NCBI GenBank assembly: GCA_035378985.1
Contig: DAOSUR010000002.1
Span: 233,454 to 297,453, forward strand
Source of the DNA: Anaerohalosphaeraceae bacterium
GTDB taxonomy: Bacteria > Planctomycetota > Phycisphaerae > Sedimentisphaerales > Anaerohalosphaeraceae
Reading direction: 5' to 3'
Length of the DNA: 64,000 bases
How positions within the stretch are numbered: position 1 is the first letter of the stretch; each line of letters starts with the position of its first letter. The notes below the pieces were generated by a model. That model saw nothing but the letters and a program-made list of their open reading frames with translations. It ran no database searches and was not told the origin of the DNA. Position numbers and translations under genes: made by a program. Of this stretch, positions 33,998-42,812 are shown one piece after another.

Positions 33998-34540
33998 TTA
34001 TCTTTTTTGGTCGTTATCCAGGATTTCGCTGAATTCACAGCAGTAATCTTTTCTTCCGCAATTCGGACAAAAATCTCCCCGCCAGACGCTGTCAAACTGT
34101 TCCATCATTTTCCCCAGCAGCTTAGGCTCGTTTGTGATAATTCCGTTTTCGAAGTTCCTGCGATTGTCTGCCTTGCCGCCCATTCCAGCTCCTGTCAAAT
34201 TCGCACTGCCGAAATACCCGAAGAGTCCGTCCACAATCACCATTTTGAAATGGACCCGTGGACAAAGCATTCGCTCCATTCCCTGCAGAAGAACAGGATA
34301 ACGGTCAAAATCCATCTGGAATCGTTTGCCGGGCTCTTTCGCATGAAGCAGACGAATCGAGACGCGTCTGTGAGCCAATTCGGCAAGAATTTTTAGAAAA
34401 GGAATCCATTTCCCCCGCAAGAGGATATGTAAATCCTTTATGTCGCTTGTGCCTAACCAGAGGAAGGATTTGGCGGAAGGCACTTTTTCCAGCAATACTT
34501 TTTCATATAGACTTCGGTCGGTTATATATTCGAACGTCAT
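33998..34540 (-). CDS. phospholipase D-like (single HKD) protein
   Basis: The 180-aa protein has one HKD motif: HFKMVIVD with the following GSANLTG, matching H-x-K-x4-D. A single motif in a short chain suggests that it works as a dimer, like PLD-type nucleases and some phosphodiesterases. A cysteine cluster near the C-terminus (CPNCGRKDYCCEF) could bind zinc. It overlaps nnrD by four bases and is the last gene of the tsaD-larB-nnrD operon. Whether it acts on DNA, lipid or another phosphodiester cannot be told. Confidence 0.7.
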   Translation of the reverse strand: MTFEYITDRSLYEKVLLEKVPSAKSFLWLGTSDIKDLHILLRGKWIPFLKILAELAHRRVSIRLLHAKEPGKRFQMDFDRYPVLLQGMERMLCPRVHFKMVIVDGLFGYFGSANLTGAGMGGKADNRRNFENGIITNEPKLLGKMMEQFDSVWRGDFCPNCGRKDYCCEFSEILDNDQKR

Positions 34541-35412
34541 CGGGGTTGTCTCTGAAGGAAGTGTTGAAATGCTGCCGGAAGATATTCAATCACGTCCATT
34601 GCCGTCAAAGAGATTTCCCCCTTGTCTTGTGCAGCCAAATCGCCGGCAAGACCGTGTATATAGACACCGAGGACAGCCGCATCAAAATCCGTGAGTCCCT
34701 GCCCAGCCAGAGCCGTGATAATCCCGCTTAAAACATCCCCCGAACCGGCCGTGGCCATTCCGGGATTTCCGGTCGTGTTCACGTAGTATCGTTCAGAATC
34801 TGCAACAATGGTTCCTGCTCCTTTGAGAACCACTGTACTGCCGACATGTCGTGCCATTCGGCTCGCCTGTTCGATACGCTCAGTCGGTATCGGTTCACGA
34901 AACAGCCCCCTCCAAAGGCGAGCGAATTCTCCGGGATGCGGAGTCAGAATCATTGATGCTTTTCTATTGGACGGCCAGTTGCCTGCAGCACCCAGAATAT
35001 TCAGTCCGTCCGCATCCACAATAAGCCGTACATTCGGCTTGGCAAGCAGATGAAGCAGCACTTCCCGCGTTCCGGTTCCTGTTCCCACGCCGGGACCGAA
35101 GCAAATCACATCGTTTTCTTCAGCAAAGCGATCGAGGAGTGCTGATGCAGTCACATCGATGCGGCCTAAAGGATCTTCCGGCAGCCCAATGGTCGTATAA
35201 CAGGGATCCAGAGAAGCCGCTATCGGCTGAATGGATTTCGGGACAGCTGCGCGGACCAGACCTGACCCGCTGCGAAGGGCCGCTTTGGCCGCCAGGACGG
35301 GGGCTCCGCTAAAGCCCACAGAACCGCCGATGATGAGAACCTTCCCAAAGGTTCCTTTGTGCCCGTCACGGGGCCGCGGGGCCAGATCAGGCACCTTATT
35401 GATTTGATTCAT
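34537..35412 (-). CDS. nnrD: NAD(P)H-hydrate dehydratase
   Basis: NnrD repairs hydrated NADH or NADPH, using ADP or ATP. The 291-aa protein is the stand-alone C-terminal half of the YjeF family. Motifs include HKGTFGKVLIIGGS, the TPHPGEF loop and the ribokinase-like NPGMATAGSGDVLSG that contains the catalytic Asp. The epimerase half (NnrE) is absent from the chain. It overlaps larB by 17 bases and the PLD gene by four. Such tight packing implies translational coupling. Confidence 0.92.
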   Translation of the reverse strand: MNQINKVPDLAPRPRDGHKGTFGKVLIIGGSVGFSGAPVLAAKAALRSGSGLVRAAVPKSIQPIAASLDPCYTTIGLPEDPLGRIDVTASALLDRFAEENDVICFGPGVGTGTGTREVLLHLLAKPNVRLIVDADGLNILGAAGNWPSNRKASMILTPHPGEFARLWRGLFREPIPTERIEQASRMARHVGSTVVLKGAGTIVADSERYYVNTTGNPGMATAGSGDVLSGIITALAGQGLTDFDAAVLGVYIHGLAGDLAAQDKGEISLTAMDVIEYLPAAFQHFLQRQPR

Positions 35413-36184
35413 TGTTTTCCTCAGCAGGTCTCATTTTTCGATGCATCAGACAGGCTGCCACGGCAGCCCCAAAACCGTTATCAATATTCACGACGGTAAT
35501 GCCTGCCGCACAACTGTTTAACATCGTCAAAAGGGCTGACAATCCTTCAAAAGCGGCCCCATAACCCACGCTTGTAGGGATGGCAATCACCGGACAGTCC
35601 ACCAGCCCCCCTACCACGCTGGCTAAGGCCCCTTCCATGCCGGCTGCTACAATTACCACATCCGCCTTTCGAATCTCATGAATGCAGTTTAAAAGCCGAT
35701 GCAGGCCGGCCACACCAACATCACAAAAAAGCTTTACTTGGCTCCCAAATAATTCTGCCGTCACACGGGCCTCGAATGCGGCCGGCAAATCTGCTGTGCC
35801 TGCCGTCACGACAGCAATATAGCCGGGCCGATAAAGTATCGGTTTTTGCACAAGAGCAATCGTCTTTGCCTGTCTGTCATAAGAAAGACCTTTGCCGGGA
35901 AAGCCCTCGCTCACAAATGCAAAGACTTCCTCTGAAGCGCGGGTAGCCAGTACGTTATGCCCTGTCTGGGCCATTCGCAGAAAGATTTCCCGAATTTGCT
36001 CTTTTGTTTTAAAAGGGCAGAAAATCACCTCCGGAAAACCGCAGCGGAGAGAACGATGATGGTCAATCTGGGCAATTCCGATGTCCTCAAAAGGAAGACG
36101 CCGGAGCTTCTCGACGGCCTCCTGGATAGAAATCCGTCCGGTTTTTACATCTTCCAGTAAGGTTTCTATGGTTTTCACATCCAT
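35396..36184 (-). CDS. larB: nickel pincer cofactor biosynthesis protein LarB
   Basis: LarB carboxylates and hydrolyses nicotinic acid adenine dinucleotide, the first step to the nickel-pincer nucleotide of lactate racemase and related enzymes. The 262-aa protein has a helical N-terminal part (LEDVKTGRISIQEAVEKLR) and the PurE-like domain with VVTAGTADLPAAFEA and VVAAGMEGALASVVGGLV. The C-terminus is VVNIDNGFGAAVAACLM. LarC, LarE and a racemase are not in the window, so they must lie elsewhere if the pathway is complete. It begins 3 bases after the tsaD stop. Confidence 0.88.
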   Translation of the reverse strand: MDVKTIETLLEDVKTGRISIQEAVEKLRRLPFEDIGIAQIDHHRSLRCGFPEVIFCPFKTKEQIREIFLRMAQTGHNVLATRASEEVFAFVSEGFPGKGLSYDRQAKTIALVQKPILYRPGYIAVVTAGTADLPAAFEARVTAELFGSQVKLFCDVGVAGLHRLLNCIHEIRKADVVIVAAGMEGALASVVGGLVDCPVIAIPTSVGYGAAFEGLSALLTMLNSCAAGITVVNIDNGFGAAVAACLMHRKMRPAEENNESNQ

Positions 36185-36187
36185 GAG

Positions 36188-37222
36188 TTAGTCCAGAGAT
36201 GCTTTGGGTTCCAGTGTCAAATCAGCAAAAAGTCCTGCTTTGTATTTAGGATAGGCCAGAGCGGCCACCATGGCCGCATTATCCGTACAGAGGGGTTTCG
36301 ATGCTACGAAAAAGGCCAATCCGCGATTCCGGCAAAACGCTTCCAGGGCGGTCCGCAAGGCGTTGTTGGCGGCCACACCACCGCCGAGCAGAACCGTGCG
36401 GGCCCCTACTCGTTCAATCGCACGACGTGTCTTTTCAATCAGTACGTCAATCACAGCGGCTTGGAAGGAAGCGGCAATATCTGCAACTTCCTGCCGACTC
36501 ATCAGATGCGCTCGGTTCTGGCCTTTCATATCTTGCCCCTGACAATAGTAAAGGACGGCTGTTTTCAGACCGCTGAAAGAGAAATCAAGCGAATTTTTTT
36601 CCATCAGAGAACGGGGAAAGCTGATGGCGTTGGGATTGCCTTCGCGGGCGATTTTTTCGATTGCCGGACCGCCGGGGTATCCTAAATTCAGTATGGAAGC
36701 AACTTTATCAAAAGCTTCTCCGGCAGCATCATCAATGGTGGTTCCCAGAAGCTGCAATTGGACAGAAGAGCAGACTTCGTATAAGTTCGTGTGACCGCCG
36801 GAAACAATCAGGGCGACTGCGGGCAAGTCGATGACTTCACAGTTCATAAGTGCTGGCTGCAAATGTGCATGCACGTGGTTGACAGCGATGAGCGGCTTGC
36901 TCCATGCCCAGGCAAGGGTCTTGGCGGCTGTCACACCAACCATCAGCGCGATGGACAGGCCGGGCTGATTGGCGACGGCGACGGCAGAGATATCATCAGA
37001 TGTAAGTCTTGCATCTTCAACAGCTTGCGAGACAACCGGAAGGATGTGTTCTACATGCGCACGAGAGGCCACTTCCGGGACAACGCCGCCGTATCGGCTG
37101 TGAAGATGGGCCTGGGAGGCGACAACAGAGGAAAGAATATCTCGGCCGTCAGCGACAACTGCGGCAGCGGTTTCATCGCAACTCGTTTCGATACCGAGGA
37201 TTATAATCCGGTCTTTTTTCAT
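36188..37222 (-). CDS. tsaD: tRNA N6-adenosine threonylcarbamoyltransferase
   Basis: TsaD transfers the threonylcarbamoyl group to A37 of ANN-decoding tRNAs, such as the tRNA-Lys(TTT) in this window. The 344-aa protein has the ASKHA N-terminus GIETSCDETAAAV, the metal-binding NHVHAHL, LIVSGGHTNLY and the C-terminal GGGVAANNALR, then DNAAMVA. The ATG at 37222 (MKKDRIIIL) gives the usual length; the frame runs back to 37297 without support. It is the first gene of the operon and probably drives larB, nnrD and the PLD gene. Confidence 0.95.
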   Translation of the reverse strand: MKKDRIIILGIETSCDETAAAVVADGRDILSSVVASQAHLHSRYGGVVPEVASRAHVEHILPVVSQAVEDARLTSDDISAVAVANQPGLSIALMVGVTAAKTLAWAWSKPLIAVNHVHAHLQPALMNCEVIDLPAVALIVSGGHTNLYEVCSSVQLQLLGTTIDDAAGEAFDKVASILNLGYPGGPAIEKIAREGNPNAISFPRSLMEKNSLDFSFSGLKTAVLYYCQGQDMKGQNRAHLMSRQEVADIAASFQAAVIDVLIEKTRRAIERVGARTVLLGGGVAANNALRTALEAFCRNRGLAFFVASKPLCTDNAAMVAALAYPKYKAGLFADLTLEPKASLD

Positions 37223-37246
37223 CCTGTTTTTGCTTTTATTCTTTAC

Positions 37247-37275
37247 ACCGTAGCGGGTTTGGGTGATTCTGTCAA
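37247..37275 (-). promoter_or_regulatory. candidate promoter of tsaD operon
   Basis: A perfect TTGACA (37275-37270, minus strand) is followed by 17 bases and TACGGT (37252-37247), a weak -10 that matches three of six positions. It is divergent from the stronger rnd promoter nearby. Confidence 0.3.
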
Positions 37276-37290
37276 TCGAAATGACAATTC

Positions 37291-37319
37291 TTGACAACAG
37301 CTGTCCGTCAACCTACAAT
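37291..37319 (+). promoter_or_regulatory. promoter of the RNase D gene
   Basis: TTGACA (37291-37296), exactly 17 bases, then TACAAT (37314-37319). The first box is perfect and the second matches five of six. Transcription would start near 37326, so the coding start should lie downstream, which favours the ATG at 37370. Confidence 0.65.
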
Positions 37320-37369
37320 TCTTTTCAAATTTGCCGCCTTACAAAAAGTGTATACATCAACGACAAAAA

Positions 37370-38554
37370 ATGTATATAGAGCTGCCCTTGGAAACACAGC
37401 GGATATTCAGCTTTGAGTATGTTCAGAATGCACAAGCACTTACAGCAATGCTTGAGCAAATTCAAACTGCAAGCCGTCTCGCCCTCGACACAGAAGCGGA
37501 CAGTTACCATCATTACTATCCAAAAGTTTGCCTAATTCAACTTTCGACGGAGGATTCACATTTTATTGTTGACCCGCTTGCCGACTTTGAACTCAAAGCC
37601 TTTTTTGAGATTCTCTGTCAAAAGAATCTTGTACTCCACGATGCCGGCTATGACTTGCGGATGCTGAAGGCATCATTTGGTTTTGAGCCGAAGGGCGAGA
37701 TATTTGATACAATGCTGGCGGCACGGCTGATTGGGCGGGAGCATGTCGGTCTTTCGGATTTGCTGGCCGACTTTTTGGGAGTTCAGGTCCATAAGAAAAA
37801 TCAGCGGGCTGACTGGTCAAAGCGTCCACTGTCTGATGAACTGCTGAAGTACGCTATGGACGATACATGTCATCTGCTGGAGCTCGCGGATATTCTGTCT
37901 GGCAAACTGGCCGAACTGGGTCGGCTCGAGTGGCATCGGCAGAGCTGCCGCTGGTCGGTTCGCTCGGCTCTCCAGCCTGCAAAAAATAACAATAATCCGG
38001 ATGAAATCTGGCGGATTGCAGGTGTCAGCCGTCTTAAGCCCAAAGAAATGGCTTTCGTAAGGGAACTGTGGCACTGGCGGGAAAAAGAAGCCCAAAAGGC
38101 GGATGTTCCCCCCTTCCGAATTATGTATCCCAAACAAATGCTGGCCTTGTCCGTATGGGCGGCGGCACAAAAGAAAAAGATTGAAATCGACCCGCATCGA
38201 CTTCCCCGAAGCTGTCGAGGAGAACGTCTGGCATCGCTGAAGCGTGCCATTGAAAAAGCATCTCAGCTGTCTCCGGAAGAGTGGCCGGACCGCAAAAGAC
38301 CGCAAACCGGACATCAGCCCAGTTTCGAACAGCAAAGCCAGATTGAAATGCTGCGAAAGAAGGTTGTACAGATTGGAGCGGCTCTGAATCTGTCGCCGCA
38401 GTGGATCGCCCCGAAGGCAACACTCACCAGCATCGTCCTGCGAAAACTGAATACGCCGGAGAAAATCATCCAGTCCAATCTTCTGACCCCCTGGCAGGCC
38501 GAACTGCTCGCCGGTGCCCTCGAAGAGGCGTTCGGGGAAAGCGGCCGTCTGTAA
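37370..38554 (+). CDS. rnd: ribonuclease D
   Basis: RNase D is a 3'-5' exonuclease that trims tRNA precursors and other structured RNAs. The 394-aa protein has the DEDDy active site: Asp and Glu in LALDTEAD, Asp in LHDAGYDLRM, and Tyr-x3-Asp in KYAMDDTCHLLEL. Two HRDC-like helical regions follow (about residues 205-290 and the C-terminal 80 residues). The ATG at 37370 is used because the promoter start lies close to the earlier TTG at 37331. The family match is strong; the RNA substrates in this organism are not known. Confidence 0.88.
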   Translation: MYIELPLETQRIFSFEYVQNAQALTAMLEQIQTASRLALDTEADSYHHYYPKVCLIQLSTEDSHFIVDPLADFELKAFFEILCQKNLVLHDAGYDLRMLKASFGFEPKGEIFDTMLAARLIGREHVGLSDLLADFLGVQVHKKNQRADWSKRPLSDELLKYAMDDTCHLLELADILSGKLAELGRLEWHRQSCRWSVRSALQPAKNNNNPDEIWRIAGVSRLKPKEMAFVRELWHWREKEAQKADVPPFRIMYPKQMLALSVWAAAQKKKIEIDPHRLPRSCRGERLASLKRAIEKASQLSPEEWPDRKRPQTGHQPSFEQQSQIEMLRKKVVQIGAALNLSPQWIAPKATLTSIVLRKLNTPEKIIQSNLLTPWQAELLAGALEEAFGESGRL

Positions 38555-38597
38555 ACGGGAAAAAGTTGTTTCCGGAAACTCAGGAAGGAGGAGAATT

Positions 38598-39305
38598 ATG
38601 AGTCAGGAAGGAGCGAAAGCGGAGAAACCGAAAAAGTTTTTCTCATTTTTCTGGAAATTGCTGCTGCTTCTTTTCGGGATGGGGCTTTTTGTATTGGGGA
38701 TGCATTTTGCATACAGCGGTCTGAAAATTCACAAAAAGGTGCAGCAATTGTCACGGCCTCTTCTGGAGACCGATGTTGATTTTTCCGCTCCGACTGAATA
38801 TACCTTTTCCCTACCCGCCGTTGAGTATTATTTTCATGGGCTCGGCCTTGGACTGGAGGTGAACGTGCCGGTGCCCGTTCAAGAGAAGGCATGCCTGAAG
38901 GAACTCCAATGCACTGCAATTCTTGTCAAGGGAAACGGAGAACCGGTAGGCACGTTGGATTTGAATGAAAACAACTTCTTCGTTTACAGCGACTATGAGC
39001 CCCTATTAGGAACCATTTCTTTTCAATCTCTGGAGTACTTCCGTGGGTACGAGGCGGAAAACAGCCGACTGACTCTGAAGGTGATTCAGGGGGCTGATGG
39101 ACTAAAGGGCTGCAGGCAGCGGCTGACTGTTTTCTACCGCCTGTGCGGATTGGAGAAGCAGCTTGCAAGCATCTGTGCATTTTTTGCTGCTATCCTTAGT
39201 ACAGCCGGATTGGGCATCGCTATACCGCTCACGCTCCATCTTTGGAAAGCAGCAAAAGAGCACACCAACCCCTTCAAAGATCCGGAACTCCTTGAACGTT
39301 TTTAA
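38598..39305 (+). CDS. two-pass membrane protein of unknown function
   Basis: The 235-aa protein has a lysine-rich cytoplasmic start and a membrane segment at about residues 18-42. A predominantly beta periplasmic domain follows, then a second segment near 196-222 (FFAAILSTAGLGIAIPLTLHLW) and a short charged tail. I recognise no family. The ATG at 38598 follows an excellent AGGAGG site, so it is preferred over the frame's earlier ATG at 38514 inside rnd. It starts 43 bases after rnd and ends 20 bases from the convergent mltA. Confidence 0.6.
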   Translation: MSQEGAKAEKPKKFFSFFWKLLLLLFGMGLFVLGMHFAYSGLKIHKKVQQLSRPLLETDVDFSAPTEYTFSLPAVEYYFHGLGLGLEVNVPVPVQEKACLKELQCTAILVKGNGEPVGTLDLNENNFFVYSDYEPLLGTISFQSLEYFRGYEAENSRLTLKVIQGADGLKGCRQRLTVFYRLCGLEKQLASICAFFAAILSTAGLGIAIPLTLHLWKAAKEHTNPFKDPELLERF

Positions 39306-39325
39306 ACGCTCTGTTTTTCTGCTGT

Positions 39326-40564
39326 TTATTTTTTGACAGGCAGCAGCGGGCTTGAGGGCTGAGGAACGGAAGACTGCTTCACAAAGAGATAATACAACTG
39401 CCCTTCCTCATACGTCTGCCCGGCCATCTGCCCGGCCTGGTCGCCGATGCCCATATACACATCGCAGCGTCCGGGAGCCCGAATGGCTCCGCCTGTGTCC
39501 TGGTCCAAAGCAAACCCGGTATAAGGGGCCTTGAGAATCCGGGTGCCGGCCGGACGCGGCAGAACGGTCTTCAGGAAAGCCAGGCAGCCGCGGGGATAAA
39601 TCGACTTATCCGTGGCTATCGTCCGCAGCGGTGTGACCGGCTCGTTCAGGCTTCCGCGAGGATTGCCCTGCTCGATTCGGAAAAAGACGTACCGAGGATT
39701 GCGGTAGACGTATTTGTCAATCTGGTCCGGATGTGCCTTGAAATAATCAATCATCGCTTTCAGACTCATTCCGGAGGCGGGAACCACTCCATCCCGAATC
39801 AGTTCCTGAGCTACGCTGTTGTACTCATGTCCGTTGTTGGCGGCATAACCGAGCGTAACCTGTTTTCCGTCCGGCAGGCGAAGAATCGCTGAGCCCTGTA
39901 CGTGAGCAATATAAACTTCAAATGGGTCCGCCAGCCAGGCAACCTCCTGTCCCTTGAGCATGCCGGTCTGTTCAATCTCCCGCCGGGAGGGATACGGTAC
40001 AATCGAACCATTCGGCATTTTCCGCCCGAGTATTTCTCCGTTGGGACCCTTCACCAAATCCTCCGGCTGCTTGTAAAGCGGATAGCGGTATCGTGAATCC
40101 GCCGTCAGAGAACCCTCAAAAATCGGCGTGTAATAGCCGGTAAAGAGCACCGTTCCCCTGTCATCGCACCCAACAGACTGGTAGAAGTCAAACCGTTCTA
40201 ATATCGCATTTTGAAGGGCTTTGCCCCGCAACCCCTGATCCAGCAAATCCGCCATCGTCTTCAGAGAATCAACCGCCATCTGATGAGTAATCTCCCCCTG
40301 CGGAAAGTATTGTTTGCTGGACGGCTTCGACAGATAACTCAGACTATGGTCGATGGCTTTTCGCAAATCGACCGTGTCGTAACAGGCCAAACTGATATCC
40401 GGAATCATAGCCGGGTCCGTAATTTTTCGAAGAGCATATTGTCCGGGCGGCAGCTGCCGGTCATACTGCGGGGCCTCCAGTTCCCTCGCTGTTTTACATC
40501 CGTTCATCAGCAAAACCGCTGCTACAATCCCTGCTGCTGCAAACAGCTGTCTGCAAAGATTCAT
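39326..40564 (-). CDS. mltA: membrane-bound lytic murein transglycosylase A
   Basis: MltA cleaves the glycan strands of peptidoglycan to form 1,6-anhydro ends and is anchored to the outer membrane. The 412-aa lipoprotein has lipobox LLMNGC. The MltA domain includes FTGYYTPIFEGSL and AWLADPFEVYIAHVQGSA. The C-terminal 3D domain carries the catalytic Asp in LDQDTGGAIRAPGR. The start at 40564 gives a proper lipoprotein signal, with GGAGAG just upstream; the longer frame to 40600 lacks support. With the SpoIID protein it is one of two glycan-active lipoproteins here. Confidence 0.92.
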   Translation of the reverse strand: MNLCRQLFAAAGIVAAVLLMNGCKTARELEAPQYDRQLPPGQYALRKITDPAMIPDISLACYDTVDLRKAIDHSLSYLSKPSSKQYFPQGEITHQMAVDSLKTMADLLDQGLRGKALQNAILERFDFYQSVGCDDRGTVLFTGYYTPIFEGSLTADSRYRYPLYKQPEDLVKGPNGEILGRKMPNGSIVPYPSRREIEQTGMLKGQEVAWLADPFEVYIAHVQGSAILRLPDGKQVTLGYAANNGHEYNSVAQELIRDGVVPASGMSLKAMIDYFKAHPDQIDKYVYRNPRYVFFRIEQGNPRGSLNEPVTPLRTIATDKSIYPRGCLAFLKTVLPRPAGTRILKAPYTGFALDQDTGGAIRAPGRCDVYMGIGDQAGQMAGQTYEEGQLYYLFVKQSSVPQPSSPLLPVKK

Positions 40565-40766
40565 ATTCTCTCCATGAATTTGTTCTTTATTAACTTTCAA
40601 TTTCCCAAAGAGTTAAGGATACTACCTTTCCGAGGTTTTTTCGTCAAGTCCTTTCTATAAATCGCCCTCCGCAGGGGAAAACCTTGAGAGAAAAAGATTG
40701 ACAAAAAAGCTGCTTTCCGGACAATACAGGAAAAAAATAGCCGGTTTTTCGAAAGGAATTCAAACC

Positions 40767-41429
40767 ATGAGACTGTTCATAACGGCAGGATGTGTAGTGT
40801 CTTTGGTTCTTCTGAGCGGCTGCACCAGCGGAGAGGGGTATTACCGCAAGGATTACGACTATTCAAATGTCCAAAAGATTGCCGTGGTGGATGTCATCGG
40901 TCCGGTCGGGGGAGAGGCCGCCCGCAATCAAATTGCCGACTTTTTTGCGATGGAGCTTCTGAAAAAGGGATACTCCCCGATTGAACGGGCCCAAGTACAT
41001 GTGCTTCTGAAGGAACAGGAGTTTCAGGCCTCTGCAATCACCAGCAGTGAGGATGCCGCCAAAGCCGGACGAATTCTGAATGTACCGGCGGTGCTGATTG
41101 TCAACATTCCCAAATTCGGCGAAGACATTCAGATGACTGCAAAAATGGTGAATGTGGAAGACGGCAGCATTCTGTGGATGTCCACCGGCAAGGGGAAAGG
41201 CGGGAAAACCCTCGGCACGATCGTCGGAGCGGCTGCCGGTGCGATTATTGGGTATGCGGTGACAGGAGAGGATGACAAAGTTCTCGGGGCCATCGGCGGA
41301 GGCGTTGCAGGCGGAGCCGCCGGCAACCTGCTGACACCGGATGAGGCGGAAAAGATGCTCGAGATTATCCGGAAAGTCTGTGAAACCCTGCCTTCCAGAC
41401 AGGTCCGATATCAGAAAATAAAAGATTAA
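40767..41429 (+). CDS. CsgG/LpoB-like lipoprotein with glycine zipper
   Basis: The 220-aa product has a lipoprotein signal (lipobox LLSGC). An alpha/beta domain follows, with KIAVVDVIGP, the helix FFAMELLKKGYSPIERAQV, and VLIVNIP, similar to CsgG and LpoB periplasmic domains. Near residues 150-192 there is a glycine zipper (GTIVGAAAGAIIGYA and GAIGGGVAGGAAGNLL), as in outer-membrane-associated lipoproteins. The start at 40767 has AAAGGA upstream. It could help assemble an envelope structure or activate a cell-wall synthase. Neither role can be shown here. Confidence 0.65.
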   Translation: MRLFITAGCVVSLVLLSGCTSGEGYYRKDYDYSNVQKIAVVDVIGPVGGEAARNQIADFFAMELLKKGYSPIERAQVHVLLKEQEFQASAITSSEDAAKAGRILNVPAVLIVNIPKFGEDIQMTAKMVNVEDGSILWMSTGKGKGGKTLGTIVGAAAGAIIGYAVTGEDDKVLGAIGGGVAGGAAGNLLTPDEAEKMLEIIRKVCETLPSRQVRYQKIKD

Positions 41430-41489
41430 GTTCCTCACTGTGCTAACCCTACCGACCGCCGCTGAATCTGCAAAAGAAAAGGATTATCG

Positions 41490-42812
41490 ATGGAAGAAAC
41501 GAAACTCCGAGTGGGCTTAATCGGCTTTGGAACCGTAGGAACGGGAGTGGCCAAGCTGATTCTGGAAGAGGCCGATGCCATAGCTGCTCGAACCGGAGTT
41601 CGACTGGAACTGGCTTGCGTCATTGACAAAGACACAACTACTCCTCGCCGGATTCGACTCCCGGAAGGGCTTTTAAGCGACAATCTCGACCGTCTTTTGA
41701 ATGACCCGAGCATCGCGGTTGGAATCGAGCTTGTCGGAGGCACAACAGCCGCCCGCCAAATCCACCACCAGCTCCTCTGGGCAGGCAAACATATTGTAAC
41801 CGCCAATAAGGCCCTTCTGGCGGAATACGGAGAGGAGCTGTACAGCGCCGCCGTGCAGGCAAATCGATGCATCGGTTTTGAGGCCAGCTGCTGCGGGGGA
41901 ATTCCGATCATTTTGGCGATTCGAAGCGGTCTGGCCGCCAATCGGATTCTGGGACTGTACGGCATTTTCAACGGGACCTGCAACTACATCCTCAGCAAGA
42001 TGACGAAGAGCGGTTCCGATTTCAAAACGGTCCTGGCAGAAGCGCAGTCCAAGGGATATGCCGAGGCGGATCCGACGCTTGATATTAACGGAACCGATAC
42101 GGCTCATAAACTGGCGATTCTGGGCGGGCTGGCTTTTGAACGCAGAATTTCGATGAGCGATATTTATGTTGAAGGCATTGAGCGGATTGAAATTGAAGAT
42201 ATTCGCAATGCCCGGGAGATGGGCTATGTTATTAAACTGCTGGCGATCGGCCAGATGAACGGTGATGGAACCCTTTCGTTGCGGGTCCATCCGTCACTGA
42301 TTCACGAAGATACCCCTTTGGCGGCTGTGTCAGGGCCCTTCAATGCCGTCAGTATCCACGGGCACGCCGTCGGACGGACAATGTTCTATGGGCGCGGTGC
42401 GGGAATGATGGCCACAGCCAGTGCCGTTGTTGCCGACTTGATTGAAATCGGACTGGGCTCTGTCCAGCGGACATTCCATTCAATTCCGATGGTCTCCGGC
42501 AGACAGAAGACTATTCCTATTAAGCCCATCGATGAAATCGAGTGCCGGTTTTATATTCGTCTGATGGCCAAAGACGAGCCCGGCGTAGTGGCCAAATACG
42601 GGCGGATTCTGGCCAACCACAAAATCAGCATCCGCGGAGCCATACAGCACGAAGGGCGCGGACCGGAAAATACGGTGCCGGTTGTGATTACAACCCATCC
42701 GACCCTCGAACGAAATATGTTTAATGCACTGGATGAACTGAGCCGCCTGAAGGTCATCAGCGGCCGGCCGGTGTGCATTCGCATTGTTGATATTCCGGAG
42801 GATTCGGAATGA
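41490..42812 (+). CDS. hom: homoserine dehydrogenase
   Basis: Hom reduces aspartate semialdehyde to homoserine, the branch to threonine and methionine. The 440-aa protein has the NAD(P) loop GLIGFGTVGTGVAKLI, the catalytic domain with IFNGTCNYILSKM and AEADPTLDINGTDTAHKL, and a C-terminal ACT domain (about residues 352-435, RLMAKDEPGVVAKYGRIL). The ACT domain implies feedback control, probably by threonine. It overlaps the downstream ApgM-family gene by four bases (ATGA), so the two are translationally coupled. Confidence 0.95.
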   Translation: MEETKLRVGLIGFGTVGTGVAKLILEEADAIAARTGVRLELACVIDKDTTTPRRIRLPEGLLSDNLDRLLNDPSIAVGIELVGGTTAARQIHHQLLWAGKHIVTANKALLAEYGEELYSAAVQANRCIGFEASCCGGIPIILAIRSGLAANRILGLYGIFNGTCNYILSKMTKSGSDFKTVLAEAQSKGYAEADPTLDINGTDTAHKLAILGGLAFERRISMSDIYVEGIERIEIEDIRNAREMGYVIKLLAIGQMNGDGTLSLRVHPSLIHEDTPLAAVSGPFNAVSIHGHAVGRTMFYGRGAGMMATASAVVADLIEIGLGSVQRTFHSIPMVSGRQKTIPIKPIDEIECRFYIRLMAKDEPGVVAKYGRILANHKISIRGAIQHEGRGPENTVPVVITTHPTLERNMFNALDELSRLKVISGRPVCIRIVDIPEDSE

